From Polaromonas sp. A23 (GTDB lineage: Bacteria; Pseudomonadota; Gammaproteobacteria; Burkholderiales; Burkholderiaceae_C), in assembly GCF_002001015.1 (NCBI RefSeq), contig NZ_MUNO01000001.1, forward strand, positions 1 to 64,000: a stretch of 64,000 nucleotides of DNA, in the 5' to 3' direction. Below the pieces are notes generated by a model that saw only the letters and a program-made list of their open reading frames with translations, searched no databases and was not told the DNA's origin. The translations under genes were made by a program, and so were the position numbers. Of this stretch, positions 1-9,748 are shown piece by piece; the first letter of the stretch is position 1; each line of letters begins with the position of its first letter.

Positions 1-139
1 CCCCTACGCTGCGCTCCGGGGCAACCTGCGGTGCTCGCCGAAAGTGGATCAGGGCGAGCGATTGTCTGAGCGTAGCGAGTTCGAGCTCGACCCCACTTTC
101 GGCGAGCACCGCAGGTTGCCCCGGAGCGCAGCGTAGGGG
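1..139. repeat. Perfect 47-bp inverted repeat with a 45-nt loop
   Basis: Bases 1-47 and 93-139 are exact reverse complements; the loop is 48-92. The sequence up to about 240 (including a run ending gggtacttttctttgg at about 160-183) is of a kind I recognise as a recurrent intergenic element in Comamonadaceae. There is no transposase and no direct repeat is visible, although the left edge of the window cuts the context. As RNA it would fold into a very stable hairpin. Confidence 0.9.
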
Positions 140-295
140 ACCCAGACCATCGGGTCGCCTTTCTTTTGGGTACTTTTCTTTGGCGAAGCAAAGACAAAGT
201 GCCTCGCCCGCCGGGGCGAGACCCGGCTTGCTGGCATACCGCAAAACGCAATCGAAGAACCAGCTTCAACAGGTTCAGTTGGAGTGGGTAAAGGT

Positions 296-351
296 GCTAT
301 GAATTCAATAGCTATCGGCGCACATCCCTATTGGGAGTAGAGGCTTTTCTG
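296..351 (+). repeat. Dispersed repeat family R1, copy A
   Basis: The copy starts gctatgaattcaatagctat and continues through a spacer to a gtagaggctttt end. It shares its layout (an interrupted CTATT/AATAG palindrome, a tagct core, then a GC-rich stretch ending in a ggct..tttt run) with copies at 5617, 6205, 54202, 56702 and 61830. It lies just downstream of the minus-strand amidotransferase gene. Confidence 0.6.
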
Positions 352-369
352 CTTAAAAGCGGCGGCGCC

Positions 370-1233
370 TCAGGCTGTCACGTGCTTTTTCGCAGCAGCC
401 ACCGCAGAAAGAAAGTCTTCCAGCACCGCAGCATCGTCAATCGTGTCCGACCCCGGCTGGTGAAACTCGGGGTGCCACTGCAGCGCCACGATGTAGCTTT
501 TCGACGGGTCCTTGCGGCGTATGGCTTCCACCATGCCGTCGGGCACGCTGAAGGCCTCGGCCACGAACTCGGGTGACAGGTCCTTGATGCCCTGGTGGTG
601 AATGCTGTTGACGCGCACGCGTTCCACGCCCGGGTACAGGCGGGAAAGCTGTGTGCCCTGGACGATCTCCACGCTGTGGAAGTTCTGGTCGTAAACCACC
701 GCGTCGCGGTGCACAAAGGACTCGGGCACCTGGGTGGCGATGTCCTGGTACAGCGTGCCGCCGAACGCGACGTTGAGTAGCTGCATGCCGCGGCAGATGC
801 CGAACACCGGTTTACCGGCTTTCTCGAAGGAGGCGACCAGGGCCTTGTCGTACTCGTCGCGCACACGGTCGCCGGACCAGCGCTCTTCGAGCGGATTTTC
901 GCCATAGTTGCCGGGCCAGATATCGGCGCCGCCGTGCAGCACGAGCCCGTCAAGCCACTGGGCGTAGTCGTCAAAATGGACGTCGCCGCGTTGCGTGCTG
1001 CCGGTCGGGCAAGGCACCATGACGACCATGGCGCCGGAAGACATGATCCAGTGTGCGACGGTTTGCTCGACATACTGCAGCGTTTTACCGGTGAACAGCG
1101 AGCGCGTGGGGTCGGCGTGGGAGAAGCAGGCCGACAGGCCGATTTTCAGACGCGTGCGCATGTGGCGCCTGCTTTCACGGGCACTCACGTCGGCCTGGGC
1201 GGGCGGAGGGGCCGAGGGCGTCGTCATCTTCAT
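370..1233 (-). CDS. Gamma-glutamyl-gamma-aminobutyrate hydrolase-type class I glutamine amidotransferase (peptidase C26)
   Basis: The 287-aa protein is a cytoplasmic class I glutamine amidotransferase of the C26/PuuD family, which hydrolyses gamma-glutamyl amide bonds, for example in putrescine breakdown. The nucleophile sits in GICRGMQ (Cys147), and His254 and Glu256 of LQWHPEF complete the triad. HGGADIWP near residue 100 is the usual oxyanion-side motif. No synthetase partner lies nearby, which fits a stand-alone hydrolase. The start at 1233 has GGAG about 13 nt upstream, longer than ideal; Met25 (1161) could be the true start because the family core begins there. It lies 50 nt downstream of the histidine kinase on the same strand and may be cotranscribed. 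The exact substrate cannot be told. Confidence 0.85.
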   Translation of the reverse strand: MKMTTPSAPPPAQADVSARESRRHMRTRLKIGLSACFSHADPTRSLFTGKTLQYVEQTVAHWIMSSGAMVVMVPCPTGSTQRGDVHFDDYAQWLDGLVLHGGADIWPGNYGENPLEERWSGDRVRDEYDKALVASFEKAGKPVFGICRGMQLLNVAFGGTLYQDIATQVPESFVHRDAVVYDQNFHSVEIVQGTQLSRLYPGVERVRVNSIHHQGIKDLSPEFVAEAFSVPDGMVEAIRRKDPSKSYIVALQWHPEFHQPGSDTIDDAAVLEDFLSAVAAAKKHVTA

Positions 1234-1283
1234 GGGGGTGAAAGGTCTCCAAAGGTATGAAGACAGTGTAGTGACGCGTAGCC

Positions 1284-2726
1284 TTATTCTTGTGGCAGAT
1301 CTGCAAAGCCCGTGAAACGAACTGTGACTCGGGTGCCGGGAGGCGTGTGTCCCGGCAGCGCGTCGTCCACCGAGACGGTGGCATCGTGCTGCCGGGCGAT
1401 TTCCTGCACGATGGCCAGGCCCAGCCCGGAGCCGTCGACGTTGGTACCCAGCGCGCGGTAAAAGGGCTGAAACACCAGCTCGCGCTCGGGCGCCGGGATG
1501 CCCGGCCCCGAGTCCTCGACCAGCAACAGGATCGCGCCGCTAAAGCGGTCGGTCAGCAGCCGCACCGTGACCTGCCCGTCGTCGGGTGTGTAATTCAGGG
1601 CGTTGTCGAGCAGGTTGCGTACCAGTTCTTTGAGCAGTGTCGGGTTGGCCTCCAGCATGTTTGCGGGCTCGCCGGGCGGTGGGCCGTCGTAGCCGAGGTC
1701 GATGCGTTTTTCAAGCGCACGGGGAACCGAGTCCTGGATCGCCTCCGAAATGATGTGCACCACGTCCAGCTTTTGCTTGGCCAGGCTGCGGCCGGTGGTC
1801 TCGGCGCGGGCCAGCGCCAGCAACTGGTTGACGGTATGGGTGGCGCGAATGCTGGCGCGGCCTATCTGCTTGAGGGATTTCTTGAGCTCGTCGGCGTCGG
1901 TTTCGCGTTGGGCCAGGTCGGCCTGCATGCGCAGTCCGGCCAGCGGGGTCTTGAGCTGGTGGGCGGCATCGGCGAGGAAGCGCTTTTGCGTGGTCAGCAA
2001 AACCTTGAGCCGGCTCAGCAAGTCGTTGATGGACGACACCAGCGGCGCGACTTCCTCCGGCACGATGGTTTCGTCCAGCGGGCTCATGTCGTCGGACTTG
2101 CGTGCGCGTATGCGTTTTTCCAGTTGGTCCAGGGGCTTGATGCCGCGCACCAGCGCCAGCCACACCAGCAGCACGGCCAGCGGCAGGGTGACAAATTGCG
2201 GCACCATCACGCCCTTGACGATTTCGGTGGCCAGCGTTTTGCGCTTTTCCAGGGTCTCGGCCACCTGCACGAGGATGGGATGGCCGCCCGGCACGTCGGC
2301 CCTGATCCAGGTGTAGGCCACGCGCACTTCCTGACCCTGCATGGTGTCCTCGCGCAGCCGCACCTCGCCTTCAAAGCCCATTTCTTCGTCGGGCGGCAGG
2401 GGCAGGCCGTGCTCGCCGCTGAGGTATTCGCCGCGGGTGCCCAGCACCTGGTAGTACACCAGGTCGGTGTCGTCGGCGCGCAGCAGTTCGCTGGCAGGTG
2501 CAGTCATGTTGAACTGCACCTGCCTGTTCTTGACCACGACCAGCTTGGCCAGGGCCTGTACGTTGTATTCAAGCGCACGGTCAAACGGTTTGCCGGCAAT
2601 GTTTTGCGCCACCAGCCAGGTCAGCGCCAGGCTGATGGGCCACAGCAGCAGCAGCGGCGTGAGCATCCAGTCGAGGATTTCCCCGAACAGACTTCGGCGT
2701 TCACGCTGGAAGAGTCTCAATGGCAC
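1284..2726 (-). CDS. TctE-like sensor histidine kinase
   Basis: The 480-aa inner-membrane kinase has transmembrane segments near residues 22-42 and 175-195 enclosing a periplasmic sensor of about 130 residues, of the type found in TctE tricarboxylate sensors. The dimerisation/phosphoacceptor helix carries AAHQLKTP with His256. The catalytic ATPase domain shows NLLDNALNYTP (N box), DSGPGIP (G1) and GSGLGLAIV (G2). It should autophosphorylate and pass phosphate to the regulator encoded upstream. Unusually, the pair is separated by 133 nt carrying a palindromic repeat (R2). No citrate transporter (tctABC) is present, so the ligand is unknown. Confidence 0.88.
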   Translation of the reverse strand: MPLRLFQRERRSLFGEILDWMLTPLLLLWPISLALTWLVAQNIAGKPFDRALEYNVQALAKLVVVKNRQVQFNMTAPASELLRADDTDLVYYQVLGTRGEYLSGEHGLPLPPDEEMGFEGEVRLREDTMQGQEVRVAYTWIRADVPGGHPILVQVAETLEKRKTLATEIVKGVMVPQFVTLPLAVLLVWLALVRGIKPLDQLEKRIRARKSDDMSPLDETIVPEEVAPLVSSINDLLSRLKVLLTTQKRFLADAAHQLKTPLAGLRMQADLAQRETDADELKKSLKQIGRASIRATHTVNQLLALARAETTGRSLAKQKLDVVHIISEAIQDSVPRALEKRIDLGYDGPPPGEPANMLEANPTLLKELVRNLLDNALNYTPDDGQVTVRLLTDRFSGAILLLVEDSGPGIPAPERELVFQPFYRALGTNVDGSGLGLAIVQEIARQHDATVSVDDALPGHTPPGTRVTVRFTGFADLPQE

Positions 2727-2759
2727 GGCTCGAAAACCGTCGACGCGTTGGTTTCATCC

Positions 2760-2854
2760 AAGCAGGGGCCGCGGAACCGGCTTTGCCGGGCCGCAGGCGC
2801 AGCGGCCCCCTCGGGGGGCAGGGAGTTACGCGAAGCGGACGACCGTGGGGGCCC
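2760..2854 (-). repeat. Dispersed repeat family R2, between regulator and kinase genes
   Basis: The sequence begins gcaggggccgcgg and has a GC-rich centre (gcaggcgcagcggccccctc) and the tail gggcagggagttac. A near-identical copy lies at 51899-51991 and an inverted copy at 3658-3748. It fills most of the gap between the response regulator stop (2860) and the kinase start (2726), so the operon mRNA would carry its hairpins. Confidence 0.8.
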
Positions 2855-2859
2855 CATGA

Positions 2860-3534
2860 TTAGCCGGGGATCTTCTCTAGGCAATAACCGAGGCCGCGCA
2901 CGGTGGCGATGCGCACCGGGCCTTTTTCGATCTTCTTGCGCAGGCGATGGATGTACACCTCGATCGCGTTGTTGCTGACTTCCTCGCCCCATTCGCACAG
3001 GCGTTCGACCAGCTGGTCCTTGCTGACGAGGCGGCCGGCGCGTTGCAGCAGAACCTCGAGCAGGCCCAGTTCTCGTGCCGATAATTCCAGCATCTGGCCG
3101 TCGATCGTCGCCACGCGCCCGGCCTGGTCATACACCAGCGGCCCGTGTTTGATGGTGCTGCTGGCGCCGCCCATGCCGCGGCGGATCAGGGCGCGCACGC
3201 GAGCTTCGAGTTCCTGCAGCGAAAAAGGTTTGGCCATGTAGTCGTCGGCCCCGTAGTCCAGGCCCTTGACGCGTTCTTCGACGCTGTCGGCGGCTGTGAG
3301 GATCAGCACCGGCAGGGCCGAGCCGCGGGCGCGCAGGCGCTTGAGCACTTCCAGCCCGTGCATGCGCGGCAGGCCCAGGTCCAGGATGAGCAGGTCGAAC
3401 TCGGTGTTGGTCATCAGGGCGGCATCGGCCTCGGTGCCGCTGGCCACGTGGTCAGCCGCCGCGCCGGAGGCGCGCAGGGTACGAAGCAGGCCGTCGGCCA
3501 GGACCTGGTCATCTTCGGCAATCAATATGCGCAT
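2860..3534 (-). CDS. OmpR/TctD-family response regulator
   Basis: The 224-aa two-domain regulator has an N-terminal receiver domain (residues 1-115) with acidic residues in ILIAEDDQ, the phosphoacceptor Asp in LLILDLGLP, and the conserved Lys in DDYMAKPF. A C-terminal winged helix (about 125-220) follows, ending with the OmpR-type EVYIHRLRKKIE and TVRGLGYCL motifs. The frame is open upstream, but the start at 3534 is chosen because MRILIAEDD begins the receiver domain and AGGAGA lies about 8 nt before it. It is cognate to the kinase downstream. Inverted R2 copies lie on both sides of the gene. Confidence 0.9.
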   Translation of the reverse strand: MRILIAEDDQVLADGLLRTLRASGAAADHVASGTEADAALMTNTEFDLLILDLGLPRMHGLEVLKRLRARGSALPVLILTAADSVEERVKGLDYGADDYMAKPFSLQELEARVRALIRRGMGGASSTIKHGPLVYDQAGRVATIDGQMLELSARELGLLEVLLQRAGRLVSKDQLVERLCEWGEEVSNNAIEVYIHRLRKKIEKGPVRIATVRGLGYCLEKIPG

Positions 3535-3657
3535 GCTTGTCTCCTGATGGGGGGTGCCCCCGCGCGGTCCGGCGGAACGCTCAGGGCGAAACGGCTCTGC
3601 GGCCTGTTTTTCAAATTCTAGGCCTTTATCCCCCTTTGTTTGCTTACTGTTGACTGG

Positions 3658-3748
3658 GCTCCCACGTTCGCTCACTGCGTGTAACTCTCTGCCCCCCGAG
3701 GGGACGCTGCGCCTGCGGCCCGGCAAAGCCGGTTCCGCGGCCCCTGCT
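3658..3748 (+). repeat. Dispersed repeat family R2, inverted copy upstream of the response regulator
   Basis: This is the reverse complement of the 2760-2854 element, with gtaactctctgcccc at its left and cgcggcccctgc at its right. It lies in the 244-nt gap between the MarR gene and the response regulator, probably inside or beside the two-component promoter. Confidence 0.8.
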
Positions 3749-3778
3749 GGTATGGGAGAAGTGTTCCTGTGGTGCGGA

Positions 3779-4282
3779 TCAGGCGCTAGCGTAGGCTTCG
3801 AGGCCTAACGCCACCACGGTGGCGACGTCGGTGCCCACGGCCTGCTTGAACTCGGCTTCGGCCTGGGCCACGGCGTCACGAAAGGCCTGCAGCCAGAGCA
3901 GACCGGAAGCGGTGAACACCACCGTGCGGGCGCGTTTGTCGTGCGGGTCGGGCTGGCGTGTGACCAGGCCCCAGGCTTCGCACTGGTCCACCAGGTCGCC
4001 CATGGCCTGTTTGCTCATGCCGGCGCTTTGCGCCAGGTCGGTCAGCCGCGAGCCGCCTACCGCCAGGTGGCGCGTGATGTGAATGTGCGCGGCGCCCACC
4101 TGCCCGCGCGCTGCGAGATTCGACAGCGCCAGGGGCACGTCGACATTGCGGGCCATCAACACCAGCACGCGTTCGTCAAAACGCCGCAGGGCGTGGCCGA
4201 GCAGGCGACCGAGGTGAGTGAGGCGCCAGTTCTCCTCGTCTGGGGCGCCGCCGCCGGGTGGGGGAACAGAGGAGGAATTCAT
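3779..4282 (-). CDS. MarR-family transcriptional regulator
   Basis: The 167-aa winged-helix protein should act as a dimer. The helix-turn-helix is around residues 78-108 (SRLTDLAQSAGMSKQAMGDL) and the wing is marked by DPHDKRARTV, the MarR D-x-R/K wing signature. It is transcribed divergently from recA, sharing a 166-nt gap, so it may autoregulate from there; I saw no dyad that is clearly its own. The two-component genes follow on the same strand after an R2 repeat. Ligand and targets are unknown; phenolic or oxidant sensing is typical of the family. Confidence 0.87.
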   Translation of the reverse strand: MNSSSVPPPGGGAPDEENWRLTHLGRLLGHALRRFDERVLVLMARNVDVPLALSNLAARGQVGAAHIHITRHLAVGGSRLTDLAQSAGMSKQAMGDLVDQCEAWGLVTRQPDPHDKRARTVVFTASGLLWLQAFRDAVAQAEAEFKQAVGTDVATVVALGLEAYASA

Positions 4283-4358
4283 GCGGAAATGATAATCTCT
4301 ATTGATCAGGCAAACTGACTAAAAACAGGGTTTACTTATTTATATGGCAATCATAAAG

Positions 4359-4378
4359 TACTGGTCATGCACCCAGTA
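4359..4378 (+). promoter_or_regulatory. LexA (SOS) box of recA
   Basis: TACTG and CAGTA arms are separated by 10 nt in an imperfect palindrome with the spacing of the LexA consensus (TACTGT...ACAGTA); the inner T/A positions are G and C here. It ends 70 nt before the recA ATG. LexA control of recA is established in proteobacteria; its use here is inferred. Confidence 0.8.
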
Positions 4379-4448
4379 CTGTAATTAAAAGCAGAGCTGG
4401 AGCCCGAAGCCAAAAAGTTTTCCCTTACTGACATTCAAGGAGTTTTCC

Positions 4449-5585
<1,137 letters not shown>

Positions 5586-5616
5586 AAAAAGGGGTGATAG
5601 GTCCAGGTTGAGGGTG

Positions 5617-5669
5617 AAATCGGCCTTAACCCCTTATTCCACGGGCGCAAGCAGCTATCAAAACAATAG
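5617..5669 (-). repeat. Dispersed repeat family R1, copy B
   Basis: Read on the minus strand it begins ctattgttttgatagctg and contains tagctgcttgcgcccgtgg, a 19-nt string found exactly in the copy inside the outer-membrane factor gene (61830-61885). It fills most of the recA-recX gap, and its left edge can pair with the ggggt just after the recA stop. Confidence 0.75.
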
Positions 5670-5691
5670 TGACTGATTGCCGAAATTGCGT

Positions 5692-6165
5692 ATGACAACA
5701 GACAAGCCTGCCGCCACGCCGGGTTTCGGCCTGTCCCTGAAAGGCCGGGCCTTGCGTTGCCTGGCGCAGCGGGAGCATTCACGCGCCGAGCTGGAGCGCA
5801 AGCTGGCAGCGCATGCCGAGTCGGCCGAGCAACTGGCCCGGGTGCTGGACGAATTGCAGGCCAAAGATTTCATCAGCGAAGCGCGGGTGGTGGAGTCGGT
5901 CATTAATCGCCGCGCCGGGCGGTTTGGCGCTGCCCGCATTCGCCATGAGTTGCAGGGCAAGGGTCTGGCGCCCGAGGCGGTGGCCGAGGCGCTTAGCGGA
6001 CTGAAAGCCAGCGAGGTCGATCGGGCTCGCGAGGTCTGGCGCAAGAAGTTTGGCGAGCCGGCGGCAGACGCTGCGGCGCGTGGCAAGCAGATGCGCTTCC
6101 TGGCGGCGCGCGGTTTTGGGGCTGAGGCGATTCGCCGCGTGGTGTCGCAGGCAGAAGACGACTAG
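5692..6165 (+). CDS. recX: Regulatory protein RecX
   Basis: The 157-aa, helix-rich protein of the RecX/OraA family modulates RecA filaments. Characteristic features are RALRCLAQREHSRAELERKL near the N-terminus, the LDELQAKDFISEARV segment and a C-terminal RFLAARGFGAEAI three-helix repeat. It lies directly downstream of recA, the classical arrangement. ATG 5692 is preferred; an in-frame TTG at 5677 would add five residues and neither has a clear Shine-Dalgarno sequence. A GC hairpin (6174-6179 with 6186-6191) follows the stop without a T tract. Confidence 0.93.
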   Translation: MTTDKPAATPGFGLSLKGRALRCLAQREHSRAELERKLAAHAESAEQLARVLDELQAKDFISEARVVESVINRRAGRFGAARIRHELQGKGLAPEAVAEALSGLKASEVDRAREVWRKKFGEPAADAAARGKQMRFLAARGFGAEAIRRVVSQAEDD

Positions 6166-6204
6166 TCGTCGTGGCGGGCCTGACCGCCCGCTGTCCATGA
6201 GTCT

Positions 6205-6268
6205 GTAGCGCCGAATTGGCCACTGGCCCTCATTGGGCGGGCATGGACAGCTATCAATTAAATAGCGC
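6205..6268 (-). repeat. Dispersed repeat family R1, copy C
   Basis: Read on the minus strand it begins gcgctatttaattgatagct. It occupies the gap between the convergent recX and argC genes and has no coding sign. It is more diverged than copies B and F. Confidence 0.55.
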
Positions 6269-6299
6269 ACCGCAGACGAAGCGACCTGCTTGTGGCGTG

Positions 6300-7223
6300 T
6301 TACAGGCCCAGCATCAATTCCAGGTTTTGAACGGCGGCGCCGGAAGCACCCTTGCCGAGGTTGTCCAGCCGTGCAATCAGCACGGCATGACGGAACTCTT
6401 CGTTGCCGAAAACCCGCAGTTCCATCTTGTTGGTGTCGTTCAGCGCGAGTGCGTCTATCGAGGTGCTGTCTCCAGCCGGTTCGACCGTGACCCAGGGGCT
6501 ACCCGCATAGTGGCGCGTCAGCACGTCCTGCAGCTGGGCCGCCGTTGGCCGACCCGGCAGCAAGTCCAGGTGCAGCGGCAGCTGCACCAGCATGCCCTGC
6601 TTGAAGTTGCCTACCGAAGGCGTGAACACGGGCCGGCGTGTCAGCCCGGTATAGCGCATGATTTCCGGCAGATGCTTGTGCTTGAGGTTCAGGCCGTAGA
6701 TCTGGTACGCCGGTGCCTTGCCGGATTCGTAGTCTGCAATCATGGTGCGGCCGCCGCCGGAGTAGCCGCTGACGGCCGGGATGGCCAGCGGATAGTCTTT
6801 GGGCAGCAATCCCGCATCGACCAGCGGGCGGATCAGGGCAATCGCGCCGGTGGAATAACAGCCCGGGTTGGCTACGCGATCAGCACCCGCGACAGCGTCA
6901 CGCTGACCGGGCGTCAGCTCGGGAAAGCCGAAAACCCAGCCCGGTGCGGTGCGGTGCGCGGTGGAAGCATCAATGACTTTGGGGCCCTTTTTGCCGCTGA
7001 CGCGTGCCAGGTCATCAATCATGGCCACCGATTCGCGTGCTGCGTCGTCGTGCAGGCAAAGCACCACCAGGTCGACGGTGCCCATCAACGCGCGCTTGGC
7101 GGCAGCATCCTTGCGCAGCTCGGGCGCAATGCTGACCAACTCGATGGCAGGCATGGCTTGCAGGCGTTCCCGGATCTGAAGACCCGTGGTTCCCGCTTCG
7201 CCGTCAATAAAAACCTTGGCCAT
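6300..7223 (-). CDS. argC: N-acetyl-gamma-glutamyl-phosphate reductase, type 2
   Basis: The 307-aa cytoplasmic enzyme makes N-acetylglutamate semialdehyde with NADPH in arginine synthesis. The length and the opening [15 protein letters not shown] belong to the short type 2 ArgC group rather than the ~340-aa type 1. The catalytic Cys122 is in NPGCYSTG; the substrate-binding [10 protein letters not shown] and LKHKHLPEI motifs follow. No other arginine gene is adjacent, as is common for scattered arg genes in Burkholderiales. It is divergent from sucC, with a palindrome between them. Confidence 0.95.
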   Translation of the reverse strand: MAKVFIDGEAGTTGLQIRERLQAMPAIELVSIAPELRKDAAAKRALMGTVDLVVLCLHDDAARESVAMIDDLARVSGKKGPKVIDASTAHRTAPGWVFGFPELTPGQRDAVAGADRVANPGCYSTGAIALIRPLVDAGLLPKDYPLAIPAVSGYSGGGRTMIADYESGKAPAYQIYGLNLKHKHLPEIMRYTGLTRRPVFTPSVGNFKQGMLVQLPLHLDLLPGRPTAAQLQDVLTRHYAGSPWVTVEPAGDSTSIDALALNDTNKMELRVFGNEEFRHAVLIARLDNLGKGASGAAVQNLELMLGL

Positions 7224-7269
7224 GTGGCTTTTTCCTGTGGAAAGTGCTTAAAAGGGCGGTATAAGCCGC

Positions 7270-7284
7270 GCACAATAATTGTGC
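7270..7284. promoter_or_regulatory. Palindrome in the argC-sucC divergent intergenic region
   Basis: gcacaat and attgtgc form perfect 7-nt arms around one A, 47 nt upstream of the argC ATG and 135 nt before sucC. The position suits an operator. I cannot assign a regulator. Confidence 0.4.
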
Positions 7285-7418
7285 ATCGCAACATGATACA
7301 GTTCTGCGCTGCTGCCTGCAGTGACCGAAGACGTTACATTTTGGTGAATTTTGCGAAATGTCGCAGATACACATCAAATCTTGGAACGCCCCATTTACCG
7401 AATCCTGGAAGTAATTTC

Positions 7419-8579
<1,161 letters not shown>

Positions 8580-8587
8580 ACCACCCC

Positions 8588-8662
8588 CGATGCGCCTTTG
8601 GCGCTTCCCCCTCAAGGGGGCGGCCACATGTGGCCTGGCAAAGCCAGGTCCACTGCGGCCAC
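8588..8662 (+). repeat. Palindromic repeat between sucC and sucD
   Basis: Two small hairpins are visible: ccccc-tcaa-ggggg and cctggc-aaa-gccagg. The composition and layout resemble R2 elements but the sequence is only distantly similar. It lies inside what should be a single sucCD transcript. Confidence 0.6.
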
Positions 8663-8693
8663 TTGATCGCAACCGTTACCGAATGAGGCAGCC

Positions 8694-9587
8694 ATGAGCA
8701 TTTACATCAACAAAAACACCAAAGTCATCACGCAGGGTATTACCGGCAAGACCGGCCAGTTCCACACCCGCATGTGCCGCGACTACGCCAATGGCAAAGA
8801 ATGCTTTGTCGCCGGCGTGAACCCGAAAAAAGCCGGCGAAGACTTCGAAGGCATCCCGATTTTTGCCAACGTGACCGAGGCCGCCAAAGCCACCGGCGCC
8901 ACGGTGTCGGTGATTTACGTGCCGCCAGCCGGCGCTGCCGCAGCGATCTGGGAAGCCGTTGAGGCCAACCTCGACCTGGCGATCTGCATCACTGAAGGTA
9001 TTCCCGTGCGCGACATGCTGGAAGTGCGCAACCGCATGAAGGCCAAGGAAGCGGCCGGTGGCAAGAAAACCCTGCTGCTGGGCCCCAACTGCCCTGGCCT
9101 GATCACGCCGGAAGAAATCAAGATTGGCATCATGCCTGGCCACATCCATCGCAAGGGCCGCATTGGCGTGGTCAGCCGCTCCGGCACGCTGACCTATGAA
9201 GCCGTGGCGCAATTGACCGAAATCGGCCTGGGCCAGTCCAGCGCCGTCGGTATTGGCGGCGACCCGATCAACGGCCTGAAGCACATTGACGTGATGCGCG
9301 CCTTCAATGACGACCCGGACACCGACGCCGTCATCATGATTGGCGAAATTGGTGGCCCGGACGAGGCGGAAGCGGCCATGTGGTGCAAGGCTAATATGAA
9401 AAAGCCCATCGTTGGCTTCATCGCCGGTGTGACGGCTCCCGCCGGCAAACGCATGGGCCATGCCGGCGCGCTGATTTCCGGCGGTGCGGACACTGCAGAC
9501 GCCAAATTGGCGATCATGGAAGAGTGCGGCTTCACCGTGACGCGCAATCCGTCCGAAATGGCCAAGCTGCTCAAGGCGCTGCTCTAA
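8694..9587 (+). CDS. sucD: Succinyl-CoA synthetase alpha subunit
   Basis: The 297-aa alpha chain binds CoA and carries the phosphohistidine. The Rossmann CoA-binding N-terminus reads MSIYINKNTKVITQGITGKTG, and the ligase domain contains GPNCPGLI, the SRSGTLTYE motif and GHAGALISGG, which holds the phosphorylated histidine. It pairs with SucC as a heterodimer or heterotetramer. A strong intrinsic terminator follows at 9701-9727. Confidence 0.98.
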   Translation: MSIYINKNTKVITQGITGKTGQFHTRMCRDYANGKECFVAGVNPKKAGEDFEGIPIFANVTEAAKATGATVSVIYVPPAGAAAAIWEAVEANLDLAICITEGIPVRDMLEVRNRMKAKEAAGGKKTLLLGPNCPGLITPEEIKIGIMPGHIHRKGRIGVVSRSGTLTYEAVAQLTEIGLGQSSAVGIGGDPINGLKHIDVMRAFNDDPDTDAVIMIGEIGGPDEAEAAMWCKANMKKPIVGFIAGVTAPAGKRMGHAGALISGGADTADAKLAIMEECGFTVTRNPSEMAKLLKALL

Positions 9588-9700
9588 GGCGCAAACTTCA
9601 CAGTTGATTTGGAAAACTTGACTGCGGTCAAGCCCGTAAGCAGTTTTACCAATCATTGTGGCCGGGTTGCGGCTTAGACTCTCCAAAAAAACAAAAAAAC

Positions 9701-9727
9701 AAAAAAGCGCTTTCCCGGCGCTTTTTT
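9701..9727 (+). terminator. Rho-independent terminator of sucCD
   Basis: A perfect 10-bp stem (9701-9710 with 9718-9727), aaaaaagcgc paired with gcgctttttt across a 7-nt loop, ends in a T run. It lies 114 nt after the sucD stop and 22 nt before the next gene. Confidence 0.88.
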
Positions 9728-9748
9728 AATTCATAACAGGAGCTACCC

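Noticed and set aside
49-237. Open frame over the large inverted repeat
   Set aside because: It is read through repeat DNA; the same kind of spurious frame arises wherever this element occurs. No Shine-Dalgarno and no recognisable product.
1290-2978. 562-residue open frame opposite the sensor kinase gene
   Set aside because: Antisense to a well-supported histidine kinase; its long openness follows from high GC at codon position 3 on the true strand. The product has biased, His/Gln/Gly-rich composition.
6216-7418. Long N-terminal extension of SucC across argC
   Set aside because: SucC families start at MKIHEYQ; the extension is antisense to argC and has no Shine-Dalgarno or family match.
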